DNA from: Chara braunii
Lineage: Eukaryota > Streptophyta > Charophyceae > Charales > Characeae
DNA: 36,582 nucleotides
Assembly (NCBI GenBank): GCA_003427395.1
Contig: BFEA01000406.1
Coordinates: forward strand, 761,586 to 798,167
Reading direction: 5' to 3'
The position numbers and the translations under genes are program-made. Shown one piece after another: positions 8,609 through 17,589 of this stretch (position 1 is the first letter of the stretch; every line of letters begins with the position of its first letter). The notes beneath the pieces were generated by a model. That model was not told the DNA's origin. It was given only the letters and a program-made list of their open reading frames with translations, and ran no database searches.

Positions 8609-8640
8609 ACGGATGTCCCGAAGGACAGGTCAGAATTTTT
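8496..8640 (-). pseudogene. U6: U6 snRNA retropseudogene, 3'-truncated, with flanking duplications
   Basis: Reading the minus strand from 8626 down to about 8552 gives the 5' three quarters of U6 snRNA. The capped-end hairpin (GTCC-TTCG-GGAC) is followed by the near-invariant ACGATACAGAGAAGATTAGC, then ATGGCCCCTGCGCAAGGATGACA. The remaining 3' part, which includes the U4-pairing and terminal U tract, is missing. In its place come TTTTTAACAAG and an A-rich then TAA-repeat tail. The copy and its tail are flanked by a 14-bp near-perfect direct repeat: AGATCAGAATTTTT (8496-8509) and AGGTCAGAATTTTT (8627-8640). Truncated snRNA plus A-rich tail plus target duplication is the signature of LINE-mediated retroposition. 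It should not make functional spliceosomal RNA. Confidence 0.88.
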
Positions 8641-8814
8641 AGCTTTAGAGGGAACGGTGTTCTTAAAATGCGGTACGCCCTTGACTCCATCTGTTTTGTC
8701 TTTTTCCTCCCCGCTATCCGACAATGGGCATTCTGAGATATTCCCATCGATCAACCCGCGTCACATCGGATCTGATCTTGGAGGTGAAAGGACGGGCAAG
8801 GTTTACCCGCGCAC

Positions 8815-9270
8815 TGTGGGCCTCTTTCGACACTCCTTGGGGCGTCCTCGGAGCCCGAGAAAAAATTCCTTTAAGTCGAAAGGAAATTTGGGCCCTTCGT
8901 TCCACCTGTCCTCGGGGACGTCGCCCGAGGACGTTTCCTTGGAGCAATGTCAGAAAAAAAAAAAGGAAAAAAAAAAAAAAAATGTGCTTAAGGCCTTCAG
9001 CCAATACGGTGCCGCCACAATCCAGATTCTCGGTTGTAACGTCTCTCTACGCGTGTGCCCGCTCCTCTCCGTGAAACGCGGATTCCTTTTGCCCAAAGGA
9101 CCTCGCGAGGTCCCTTGGGCAAAAGGGAGAAATGGCTGGGAATCCTCGGAGCCTGAGGAATTTCCTTCGGAGTGTTTTCACTTTTTTTTTTTCAGACTGC
9201 AACCCCGAGGATAAGTGGAACGAACAATTCCTTGGGGACTTTAGGCGCCCGAGGAGTGTCGAGCCCCTGT
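8815..9270. mobile_element. Family-C MITE (Harbinger-like termini), copy 1
   Basis: Homologous to the better copy at 27427-27881. It starts GGGCCTCTTTCGACACTCCT (8818) and ends with an imperfect inverse (GAGGAGTGTCGAGCCCC, to 9267). A possible 3-bp duplication TGT flanks it. Interior blocks shared with copy 2, in inverted orientation, include CCACAATCCAGATTCTC and CTCTCCGTGAAACGCGGATT. Secondary hairpins (CCTTTTGCCCAAAGGACCTC and its inverse; CCTCGGGGACG / CGCCCGAGG) are visible. It is non-coding. Confidence 0.7.
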
Positions 9271-9673
9271 GAGCATTCCGGTAAAATCCAGCCTCTGCGT
9301 CCATGACAGCTGCGCGCCCTCTCTATCCGACCGCATGTGCTAGATTTCACACCCGATTCCGGCACACAGCGGACCATGCTCCTTCCCCCCGTCTCTATGC
9401 CGCGATGGGCCTTACACCACAAGTACACGGCCTCAGCCTTGCAGTCGGAAACTTGTAGCCACAAGAAAATGAGGCCAAAACGTCAAACGCTGGGCCCGCC
9501 ATTGATAAAATAGATCGGCGGTGGCATTTTCCTTTCGCACCTCCAGAATTTGAGGTGTCAGGCCCGCTGCCCAGGTGCCCATGTACTTGTGCTTTAAGTA
9601 TTAGGAAAAAGGACAATTGCATCTGTACCCCATTTAAAGATAGGGAAAAAAATAAAAAATAAAATAAAAGATA
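9271..9673. other. Unassigned sequence
   Basis: No gene, repeat boundary or RNA signal recognised. Reading frames lack identifiable domains. Confidence 0.4.
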
Positions 9674-10245
9674 GGAATTCCCATGGCTACGATCCGGATG
9701 TCCAGACGGTCCAGATTCAGTACGGACTCCAGACGTCCGGTCTGGAAGGTCTGGATCTGCCAAAATTCGAGGAAAAAAAAAAAAAAAAAAGGGTCCAGGA
9801 CCCTTCCCCATTGAGGAGCCAAGCCCCCAAAATTGTTTTGGGGGGTTTTTAGGCCCGTTTATGCTTTTTTGGGAGGTCTGGACATGCTCTCTCTCTCTAT
9901 AATAATTCATTACCTTTTATTAGTTTTTAAAGTCTTTTTAAAAGCTTTTTCATAGTTTTTGACTTGTAACTCAAGTTTGGTTAGGAATTCTGACATGACT
10001 CTGAGGCAAAGGTGGTTTGCATTGTTATTCTGCGTAGCATACTTTTTTTTCAGATTATTTACTTTTATTTTTTTAATGGTCCGGACATTTCCGGACCTGT
10101 CCAGACATCTGGACCGTCCGGATCCCCCCATGTCCGGAGGTCCGGAAATGTCCGGAATTCCGGACGCCCGGAAACTACCGGACACGGGTCCGGTTCCATG
10201 TCCGGAAATGTCCAGGTCCGGGTCCAGCGTAGCCATGGGAATTCC
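9674..10245. mobile_element. Foldback element rich in TCCGGA/TCCAGA
   Basis: Perfect 18-bp terminal inverted repeats (GGAATTCCCATGGCTACG at 9674-9691; its complement at 10228-10245) enclose 536 bp. Both ends are crowded with TCCGGA, TCCAGA and TCTGGA words. The right arm (10080-10225) has eight TCCGGA copies, so the arms can pair in many registers. The middle is AT-rich with a short CT tract (9889-9898). It has no coding capacity and no clear target duplication. Confidence 0.7.
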
Positions 10246-10359
10246 GTTTATACTGTGTCCCAGCGTCCGGGTAGCATGTATACTTTCCGAGCCCTTGGTT
10301 GAATTGTGAGGTCCAGCCTCGTCAATTGAATTTTGCAACAAAAAAAAAAAAGAGAAAAA

Positions 10360-10392
<33 letters not shown>

Positions 10393-10704
10393 CCCTAAGG
10401 ACAGCCAGATGTCGTATGATCCAGGCAAAACGTTTGAAGTCGTGGCGGGCAGGGGAATGATCGTCGCCTAAAAGGAGGAATTTGGAAGAGAGTGATCGTC
10501 GCCTAAAACAAGAAACGTTTGGGGTCCCATTCAGGTGGACCATTTTCGTGTCCATAAAAGAACCCACCCAACCAAAAGAGCCCATTCCCACGTGAAACCT
10601 ACGGAGGATACGGGAACATGGGGTCCCCGTTCTCTTTTACGGGTCGACGGGTCGAGCGGGCCCAGCTTTTTCGTTACTTCTACAGATTCTTGTTCCTTAA
10701 GTAG
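10246..10704. other. Unassigned sequence with A and T homopolymers
   Basis: Contains an A-run/T-run pair (about 10340-10392) that could form a hairpin, and a short direct repeat GATCGTCGCCTAAAA (at about 10458 and 10492). No gene is recognised. Confidence 0.45.
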
Positions 10705-11680
10705 TGTGGGATCAGACCCTTAGGCTTGGACCCCACCGGCCGGCGTCTGGAAAAGACATGTGCCACGAAAAGCGGGCAAGTCATTTGGGAAAGTTGGAAA
10801 GTACTTTTTCCGGGACCCCACCGCCGAGGACCAATTGCTCTTGGAAAACCCTTTGCAAATCAGTTCAGCCAATCGTTGCCTGTTTCCGTTGGCACTCGTT
10901 TGTTTTGATCTTTTTTCCATTTTTTTTAATTGTTTTTTTGTGGCATTCTTCATCGCTATTGGCTGCTGCCTCCCGTGCGAACACAAACCTTGCAGGTCCC
11001 CGATGCCAACGGCTGGCGCTTTGCCCTCCCTACCCTGTTGGAGGGCGTTTTGGAAAAGAGCGCCGGCCGCGGGCGGAGACTTTTCCATCCGCCAGCCATG
11101 TAGAAACATGGCTGGCGGTGTTTTGGAAACGGAGGTGGGGTCTGAAATCGACGTCGCCAGACCTCTGGAAAACTTCCTGGCAGCCCGGTGGGGTCCGAAA
11201 ACGCCCTTCCATGCCAAAAAGTTTTCCAGCCGCCGGGCGGTCCCCACTGGCTGGCGGTAGCTGGCCACCAGCCTTTGGAAGAAATGTTTTGAGACCCCAC
11301 TGCTGGCGGCAAACGCAAGCACTTTCCACTCTGCCTATCTCCGCTTTTGTAGCACACCAACAAATCCCCGTGCCTCCTTTCCGCACTGGATGGCTGGTAC
11401 ACTGGCCAACATCCAGAGTCCGCCAGCATACCAGCCATCCCATGCGGAAAGGACTCCGAGGCACGGGGATTGGTTGGTGTGCTGAAAAAGTGGAGGGAAA
11501 CTTGCCTGAAAAGCCAAGTCTTCCTTATTGGGTAACAGCAGCCTTGGGAAGTGCCAAAAATTGCTGTGGCAGTGGAGTCCCATTTCACTTGCCCATTCCT
11601 GTCTGCTACTTTGTGCTGGCGGATGCTTTCCTGGCCGCCAGCTACCGCCAGCCAATGGGGTCCCTCCCTTAGGCTGGCAC
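10705..11680. mobile_element. Large inverted-repeat element with GGCTGGCGG motifs
   Basis: The outer ends match in inverse orientation: CCCTTAGGCTTGGACCCCAC, then C-GGCCGGCG (about 10718-10747), against the complement of CGCCAGCCAATGGGGTCCCT, then CCCTTAGGC (about 11648-11675). Many GCTGGCGG/CCGCCAGC words lie between. A nested hairpin pairs 11351-11400 with 11431-11483, both carrying AGCACACCAACAAATCCCCG or its near copy. Long frames on both strands are side effects of this symmetry. I see no transposase. Confidence 0.6.
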
Positions 11681-12055
11681 CAGTGTAACTCTGACCAGCA
11701 GTAATTGAAGTTACTATAATTTGTACTGTCTGTTCTTCCTTTTTGGCTTTTATTCTCTTCTTTCTTTTCTTTTTTGTTTTGCTTTGCTTTTCTGCTGTCT
11801 TCTGCTTCTTGTTTTTTTTTAAGGGCTCAGTGCCCAAGGCTTTGGGCCTCGCCACACCACTGTAGAATCTCGAAAAAATTCGAGGACTGTCAGAACTTTT
11901 AAAGAGGGCGGTTTTGGAGAGGAAAGGGCCCTTCGCCACATAGCACACTCGATATTTTTCCTCTCAAACATGGATGCTCTCCGCGGCCCGATTCAGTAGT
12001 GCTGTGTAGCGGAGCCAACTCTAGAATTGGGAGCATGTCCGGTACCTTCCGGTAG
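11681..12055. other. Unassigned sequence
   Basis: T-rich pyrimidine tract (about 11735-11820) and otherwise featureless sequence. No gene recognised. Confidence 0.4.
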
Positions 12056-12257
12056 CTTCAAGTTTGCTCCTCCTCCTGCTCCCTTAAATCCCTTTTACCC
12101 AACACCAGGGGCCAAGTCCCACTTACGCTGATTCTTCATTTCATTTCTGCTCTGGAGTCTGAACTGTCCCAAAAATGAAATGAAGAATCAGCGTAAGTGG
12201 GACTTGGCCCCTGGTGTTGGGTAAAAGGGAGCAGGAGGGGGAGCAAACTTTAAGCTT
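12056..12257. repeat. Near-perfect long hairpin, 57-bp perfect arms
   Basis: Bases 12090-12146 and 12173-12229 are perfect inverse complements over 57 bp, with a 26-base loop. Pairing resumes outward (GTTTGCTCC-TCCTCCTGCT with AGCAGGAGG-GGGAGCAAAC) after a 9-base asymmetry (CCCTTAAAT only on the left). The absence of mismatches in the inner arms means the hairpin is recent or maintained. It could be a small foldback element or a hairpin-RNA source; no protein is encoded. Confidence 0.85.
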
Positions 12258-12538
12258 GTCAATGGATAAGAAGAAATTTGTGCAGTATAGAGCAGATACA
12301 GGACGTCATGCCTTTTCTTTTTTTTTTAATAATTCTGGTGTCAATAGGTACGAGTGATGATATGAGCATGCAGTCCTACCTGTCTTGCTGCTACAGCATG
12401 GTAATGGGAGGATAAAGGAGGGCTAAACCCTAAACCAATAGGATTAAACCACCAGTACTTGGGCACTGCGCGCCGCGCCAGCCGCCCAAATCTCGAAGCA
12501 GCGCGGGCTGTCGATTCGATTTATCGACGGCCCGCCGG

Positions 12539-12593
12539 NNNNNNNNNNNNNNNNNNNNNNNNNNNNNNNNNNNNNNNNNNNNNNNNNNNNNNN
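12539..12593. other. Assembly gap (55 N)
   Basis: Run of undetermined bases next to a G-rich low-complexity tract, a common cause of sequencing failure. Confidence 0.99.
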
Positions 12594-12847
12594 GGGTGTG
12601 TGTGAGGGGGGGTGAGGGCGCGAGGGGGCGCGGGGGGGGGGGGGGGGGGGGGGGGAGAGGAGGAGATCAGAAAGGGGAAGGCCACGGGGAGGACGGCCAT
12701 TCCATGCCTGGGTACCAAGGAGAGTCTCCCAGTTGCATACAACGAACCGGGACTCAATATTGTCTTTCCAGATCAAAAACTTCGTAGCCAACCAAACAAC
12801 ATAGCCAAGCTTTTTTTTGCTTCCCAAACAAACAAGATGCTCCATTA

Positions 12848-12890
12848 TATTGGTGGGGAACTGCACCTGCTGGAAACCCGTCCAGCCTCC
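12848..12890 (-). repeat. Dispersed repeat, family A, fragment
   Basis: Reverse-strand match to the family-A core: the complement reads GGACGGGTTTCCAGCAGGTG followed by CAGTTCCCCACCAATA. Confidence 0.6.
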
Positions 12891-13004
12891 CGCAACAGTA
12901 CAATGAATATCGAAAAAAATAACACCACAAGATAGCCAAGGGTAGAATGTCAAGGGGAGCCAAGCTGAGCCTCTCTGTAACCTCGCAGGGTGGGGGCGTG
13001 AGGC

Positions 13005-13098
13005 CTACCTTCTTCCTCCTAATACAATGTACGGTCATTATAACTGTATTTGGGGCATCTTTCAGTGACCGTACTTTGTATTTGGGGGAAGAAGGTAG
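13005..13098. mobile_element. Family-D mini inverted-repeat element, copy 1
   Basis: A 94-bp element with inverted ends: CTACCTTCTTCCTCCTAATA, then CAATGTACGGTCA, against the complement of TGACCGTACTTTGTATTTGG, then GGGAAGAAGGTAG. Copies occur at 14855-14965 and 33571-33640. It is too short to code. Confidence 0.75.
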
Positions 13099-13344
13099 TA
13101 GACTCCTGGCTTGAGGACAGGAAGGTTGAGGCAGGTGTTGGTTGGCCTTTCGAATAGTACTCCGTTAGCTTGGTGTTTGGTTCGAATAGAACTTCTGGTT
13201 AGGGTCAGTGGATGGTGGTGGTATTTCATCTGTCATTGCCCCCCCCCCACAAAAAGTATTTGATCTGTCAGCGGTGTCAGGGTCAGTTTTAGACTTTTAA
13301 ATGCCTTGTTCTGAAAACGAAAAGAAGGAAAAATTGTGGGAAAA

Positions 13345-13624
13345 GGGAAAAGTTTAAGTTATAAAACCTCCCCGCGACGGAACCTTTGTATTCATTACCT
13401 CCCAGCTGGGCAAAAACTGCCGCAGGCCTCAAAATGACTTTAAATTTGGCATCACTTTTGCACCCTGTAAAACACTTTCCCGCCAATTTTGCACAGCGGG
13501 CGGGCCCAGGCAGGGTGCAAAAACGGCACAAAAAGCCATTTTGGGGCCTGCAACACTTTTTGCCCTGTAGGGGGGGGGAATGAATACAAAGGTGTCATCG
13601 CGGGGAGTTTTAATAACTTTTCCC
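13345..13624. mobile_element. 280-bp MITE with ~45-bp inverted ends
   Basis: Left end GGGAAAAGTTTAAGTTATAA then AACCTCCCCGCGACGG-ACCTTTGTATTCATT. The right end is its imperfect inverse (AATGAATACAAAGGTG, CGCGGGGAGTTTTAATAACT, TTTCCC). The interior also folds (GCAGGCCTCAAAATG against CATTTTGGGGCCTGC). No open frame of substance and no target duplication identified. Confidence 0.75.
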
Positions 13625-13683
13625 AAAACATCTTAGGATGTGGTGAATGCACAACAGGTTTAGGGATAAGATAGGACCAGACA

Positions 13684-14067
13684 CATCGAAACTGTTCATT
13701 TCACGTTTTCTCTTGTCTCTTTTTCTTTCTTTCTTTCTTCTCCTCACTGGCATGGTGTCTCACTGTCTCTTCTTCTTTCAATCCTCCCTCTCACATATAT
13801 ATGTATATATGAACCGACAGTAGTCTACTTCGATTTTCGTCACAGGTATCTTGAGGCTGTCTCTTATACACATCTAGATGTGTATAAGAGACAGCATCGA
13901 AACTGTTCATTTCACGTTTTCTCTTGTCTCTTTTTCTTTCTTTCTTTCTTCTCCTCACTGGCATGGTGTCTCACTGTCTCTTCTTCTTTCAATCCTCCCT
14001 CTCACATATATATGTATATATGAACCGACAGTAGTCTACTTCGATTTTCGTCACAGGTATCTTGAGG
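13684..14067. other. Assembly artefact: 173-bp duplication across a sequencing adaptor
   Basis: Bases 13684-13856 and 13895-14067 are identical 173-bp copies. Between them (13857-13894) lie CTGTCTCTTATACACATCT and its inverse complement AGATGTGTATAAGAGACAG, the Tn5 mosaic-end pair of the Illumina Nextera mate-pair junction adaptor. The duplication is best explained as an artefact of a mate-pair read carrying the adaptor. The true genome probably has one copy. Sequence within the copies (CTTTCTTTC tract, ATATATATG) is otherwise unremarkable. Confidence 0.93.
13857..13894. other. Nextera mate-pair junction adaptor (contaminant)
   Basis: Exact 19+19 base Tn5 mosaic-end palindrome. A small frame starting in it translates as MCIRDS, a peptide start produced by this adaptor. 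It is not biological sequence. Confidence 0.97.
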
Positions 14068-14190
14068 GCAGTGGTTGGTCCCCACGACCTCAGAGAGTCA
14101 GAGGGGTATCAGTTGTTGGGCAGTCGATGCTTAACCACAACCGGGGTTAAGGTGCATTGTCACTTGGAGTGTAATCAGTTAAGGGATTCT

Positions 14191-14260
14191 GCAGACTGTT
14201 CAAGTTGAGGGTTCAAGCTCCTGATGAGTCAGTCGGTGAAACTCAGATGAAACAGTTTGT
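14191..14260 (+). ncRNA. Type III hammerhead-like motif, copy 1
   Basis: Stem III pairs GCAGACTGT (14191-14199) with ACAGTTTGT (14252-14260), nine pairs including G-U. H17 would be U14200. CTGATGA lies at 14221-14227 and GAAA at 14249-14252. Stem I is short (GAG 14207-14209 with CTC 14218-14220) and preceded by six unpaired bases. Stem II is weak (GTC/GAT). Core bases are intact but the helices flanking the cleavage site are poor, so this copy may be decayed. Confidence 0.4.
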
Positions 14261-16177
14261 CACAGTCCCTCTTTTGTTGTCCACATCAGATTCTCCCTCT
14301 CTGCGTAAAGCAGTTTTGTTTGACGACTGACAAGCTAAATCAGTCTTAGCTGAGGATAGACTATGAGATACACCCATATAGAACGGACGGTCACGCACAC
14401 CCGATCCGAAGAGCAAATATTAAATGCTGCAAGCGAGCACAAACCAGAGAGCAAGACGAAGATATATCAATGGTGTACAGAAAAACTTGCTCCCATGGCG
14501 AACCATAAATATGAGAGAGGAACCAAAAAAATACACCATAGGCATAACGCCTTCCAGCGCTCTCAGATCACCCCAGGACGCCCACGTAACAACAGCCAGT
14601 CACAGACTCACAGTGCCTTTGTTGTGGATGGTTAGCAATGTCGGTGGGGTTAAGTGCCCACACATCTGTCACTGCCGTCAGCAATATCAAAACACTTGCA
14701 AGCTGTCAAGTAGGGATGACCAAGTTGGAAGAGACAATCACGCAGACAAAAAGACAATAACAAAAGATCAAGGAGACAAAGAAAGCAAACAAAAAAAAAA
14801 AAAAAAAAAAAAAANAAANAAAAAAGGANACAAANAAAGCAGACAAAGGGTAGCCTACCGTCTTCGCCCGAATAGAACGTACGGTCATTTGCGCTGCATC
14901 TGGACTGCAAGTTGGTCCAAATACGGCTACAATGACCGTACGTTCTATTCGGGGGAAGACAGTAGGGAGGGAGAAAGGAAGAGTTAGGACTCAGGAGACT
15001 GGAATACCACTGGCGGCTGGCCAGATGACAGACACAGAAAGAAAGAAAGAATATTCGAAGAAGAGGCAGCAGCAACTGCCCGCAAGTGCATATACTCACA
15101 GTCTCAGACTATAACCCTTTCAACTTATCTCTCACTCTGGACGTAATTGCGGCCAGGTGCATAGTCCAGGAAAGTCCTCATGTGAATATGGCGTCGGTAA
15201 CAGAGGGCTTTCATGATCATCATCACATGCACATAAGTACGACCAACAGGTACTGAGAGAGTCATCTCTGTCACTGTTCGTGGTCATCATCAACATGGGA
15301 GTCCTGCATGATGAGGACTGCACTCTGCTCCTCTCGATAAAATAATTGTGCAAGTTAAAAAGAGAAAACAAGGAAAAACTAGTAGACACACAGAGGCACA
15401 GACTGTGTACAGAATTATTAATACAAAGACTATGCATTGTCTGTCTGATGCACACTATCTACTTGTTAACCATGGGCGATCACTATCCGAATATTAGACT
15501 TACAGAAACTGCTCCCCCTCTTACTCCCCCTCCCCCTCCCCCCCTGCTCCTCCCCCTCCGCCCCCACCTCCAGATCCAGCTCCAGACCGGGCCACGTCAA
15601 CCCTTACACAGAGGCACACCTCTGTCACAGAGAAATATTGCACACAGACTGTCTTACTGAACTAGAAAAATCAGTTGAAGGATGAAGAGGGTTATTGTTA
15701 TCATAATTATGCCACATGGCCCCCCGCTCCCCTTCAGGATGAAGGGTTATCATAAAGGGGGTGCGCAGATGCCTATTGCGCCTGTGCTTGGAACCTGTTA
15801 TTTGCTGCAGACTGCAGTGCTACCTTGATTTAGTGCTCTCGTCAACATCTAAATCACAGTCTGAGCATCGGTGGCCCGACGTAGCTGCAGTTCGGCGTTC
15901 GCAGCCGCAGTTCGGCGTTTGCAGACTACTGTACGGATGAAGAAAGGGAGATAATTTAAGGCAAAATAAAGTAACAATGCAGCCAGAGGTTTAATACTGC
16001 TGACGAAAACCCGATTGACAAACGCATGGCGTAAAACCATGCACAGACCTTCTCCTATCCGACTACTGAGTCTGCAGAAGTTGGCGCGATGCTTCCACCC
16101 CAGCTCCCCAACCCCTCTCCCCTCCCCCTCCTTTTCTTCTTTTTCTTTGCCCCTCTGTGCTGTACAGTAAATGATTC
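14261..16177. other. Sequence between two type III hammerhead-like motifs; no gene
   Basis: Holds a family-D element (14855-14965), a poly(A) stretch with ambiguous bases (about 14790-14840) and a CCCCCT-rich pyrimidine tract (about 15511-15575). Just downstream of each hammerhead motif is a similar block (TTCTCCCTCTCTGC at about 14291 and 16298). No reading frame has a recognisable domain, so if this is one mobile unit it is non-autonomous. Confidence 0.45.
14855..14965. mobile_element. Family-D mini inverted-repeat element, copy 2
   Basis: Inverted ends CTACCGTCTTCGCCCGAATA then GAACGTACGGTCA, against the complement of TGACCGTACGTTCTATTCGG then GGGAAGACAGTAG. Same size class and end sequence as 13005-13098. 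Confidence 0.78.
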
Positions 16178-16266
16178 GACAGTATACATGTAGGTATATG
16201 TATACATTCATCCATGCATATCCTGACGAGTCGGTGAAAGATCCGTGAAAGTACGACGAAACTGTC
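16178..16266 (+). ncRNA. Type III hammerhead ribozyme-like motif, copy 2
   Basis: Stem III is a perfect GACAGT/ACTGTC (16178-16183 with 16261-16266), with predicted cleavage after A16184. The core is CTGACGA (16223-16229; position 7 may be any base) and GAAA (16258-16261). Stem II pairs GTCG (16230-16233) with CGAC (16254-16257). Stem I (16185-16222) pairs with mismatches (ATGTA region against TGCAT region). All invariant core bases are present. The structure is read by eye and activity is unknown. Confidence 0.5.
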
Positions 16267-16500
16267 TCTCAGAGCCGCCTTGTTTGCCTGTCCTCTTCTC
16301 CCTCTCTGCCTACGGTTCACCGGGCAGTCGTTTATGACCATAATATGTCATCTGCACATAATATGCATGCACAACGCGCATAGTACATGGTCTTCATGTC
16401 CTGTAGGCTGCAGCTAGAAGATTCCGTGAAGAGTTTAGTGATGCATCAACGCCTCTGAGACTCTCTCTCTTAGCGTCGTCAGCCATCACTGCAGTTCGTT
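16267..16500. other. Unassigned sequence after hammerhead-like motif
   Basis: Pyrimidine-rich beginning (TTCTCCCTCTCTGC) like that after 14260, then unique-looking sequence. No gene is seen. Confidence 0.4.
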
Positions 16501-16527
16501 TCCCAATTCTACTACTATCCGTTGCCC

Positions 16528-17214
16528 AACTGAAAAGAGCACCCGGACCCCTCCCGCGGTCCCACCACACATTGACTGTCCCAACGTTTTCCCATAAACA
16601 CCCATTGCAAGCAAGTAGTTGCAAGGACTTCCGATGGCCCTACCAGCTCAGTTGGCACACTTGATATGAACTGTCGAGTCCAGATGAACTAGTCCTCCTT
16701 CCCAACTGAAAAGAGCACCCGTCCCTCCCACGGTCCCACCACACATTGGTGGTCCCAAGACTCCCAACATTTTCCAATATTAAGCACTCAAGCAAAATTA
16801 AATAGTCGCAAAGACTACGGATCATGGCCCTATCTCAGTTGGCACACTTAATATGAACTGTTGAAACTGGAAATGCAGACCTCAGTCAGAATCCAGATGA
16901 ACTAGTGCCCTGCCCAACTGAAAAGAGCACCGGTCCCTCCCACGGTCCCACCACACATTGGCGGTCCCAACGTTTTCCGACAAGTTGCAAAGACTACCGA
17001 TGGCCCAAGTAGGTCAGTTGGCACGCTTAATATAAACTGCTGAAACTGGAAATGCAGACCTCAGTTCGACTCCAAATGAAGCAGTGCCCTGCCGGGCCTG
17101 CCCAACTGCAAAGAGCACCTGTGTGGCTGTGCCTCCATCTCCCTGCGCCCCAACTGCAAGGAGCACTTCAGTGTGCCTCCAACCAGACATTGGTGGTCCC
17201 AACGTTTTCCGACA
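16528..17214 (+). repeat. Tandem array of tRNA-derived SINE-like units
   Basis: Four copies of a body module beginning CCCAACTG-AAAGAGCACC and ending in CCCAACGTTTTCC or a variant (16528, 16700, 16913, 17101). Before three of them is a tRNA-like head: AGCTCAGTTGGCACAC (16643), TATCTCAGTTGGCACAC (16831) and GTAGGTCAGTTGGCACGC (17009). These resemble the RNA polymerase III A box. In the last unit AGTTCGACTCC (17062-17072) matches the B box about 45 bases on. The units repeat every ~170-210 bp, so the array reads as tandem SINE copies or a SINE-derived satellite. It lies just 3' of the WD40-pseudokinase gene, on the opposite strand. Confidence 0.7.
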
Positions 17215-17589
17215 GACACCTACTAGTAGTAGTAAATAGTAAATAAATAGGTGCAAGGATTTACACGCCCCAACGGTTACCCTGGCGAGACAGCTTAGCA
17301 GCTGTTTTTGAAGCGCAAATTTCCATGAAAAAGGCAGGCCATTTCTTGATCTGTGGCATCCGTTCTTTTGGCTTGTCTTGCAACGGTCCCAATGCATTGT
17401 TGTGCTGCGTCGCCCGCTGAGTTCACAGGTGCCAACCTGCTACCACCAATGATGATCCCCTTCGCCGTCCCATTACATCAAGAATGGCATCGGAAGCAGG
17501 CCGACAATGTTTGCGAATGTTTGTCCAAGTGCACAGAAAAAAAACAGAGCTTCGTCGTTCTTTTGACTTCTGTGTTGACTGTCCGGCTG
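17215..17589. other. 3' flank of the WD40-pseudokinase gene
   Basis: A short TAG/TAAA repeat (about 17224-17250), then a segment in which CATCAAGAATGGCATCG-AGCAGGCCGACAA (about 17476-17507) repeats as a near copy of the gene's own 3' coding sequence at about 17648-17681. Both are followed by TTTG-CGA-TG. This suggests a local partial duplication of the gene end. Confidence 0.5.
17476..17507 (-). repeat. Partial duplicate of the 3' coding end of the WD40-pseudokinase gene
   Basis: CATCAAGAATGGCATCG, then AGCAGGCCGACAA, is near-identical to 17648-17681 inside the coding sequence, about 170 bases away. Flanking words also agree (CCAT-ACA before it and a similar GACTGTCC/GAGTTGCC spacing). It may be a remnant of a tandem duplication of the gene's 3' end. 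Confidence 0.55.

Larger units (their letters stand above)
12258..13004. other. Unassigned sequence with assembly gap and G-run
   Basis: Contains a 55-base gap (12539-12593), then a G-rich segment with a run of more than 20 G (about 12631-12654) capable of G-quadruplex formation, and a reversed fragment of family A at 12848-12890. No gene is recognised. Confidence 0.5.

Noticed and set aside
8555-9214. 219-codon frame
   Set aside because: It starts inside the U6 retropseudogene and runs through a MITE with poly-Lys from an A-run.
10704-11948. 322- and 330-codon frames on opposite strands
   Set aside because: Both overlap the same inverted-repeat element, lack domains and mirror each other because of the symmetry.
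13878-14150. Small open frame beginning MCIRDS
   Set aside because: Its start codon lies in the sequencing adaptor and the rest is the artefactual duplicate.
14211-14222. tRNA B-box-like GGTTCAAGCTCC suggesting a SINE
   Set aside because: It coincides with the loop and stem I of the hammerhead-like motif, and no A box or tRNA fold supports it.
15346-15660. 104-codon frame ending in a Pro-rich stretch
   Set aside because: The Pro-rich part is a CCCCCT tract and no other feature supports coding.
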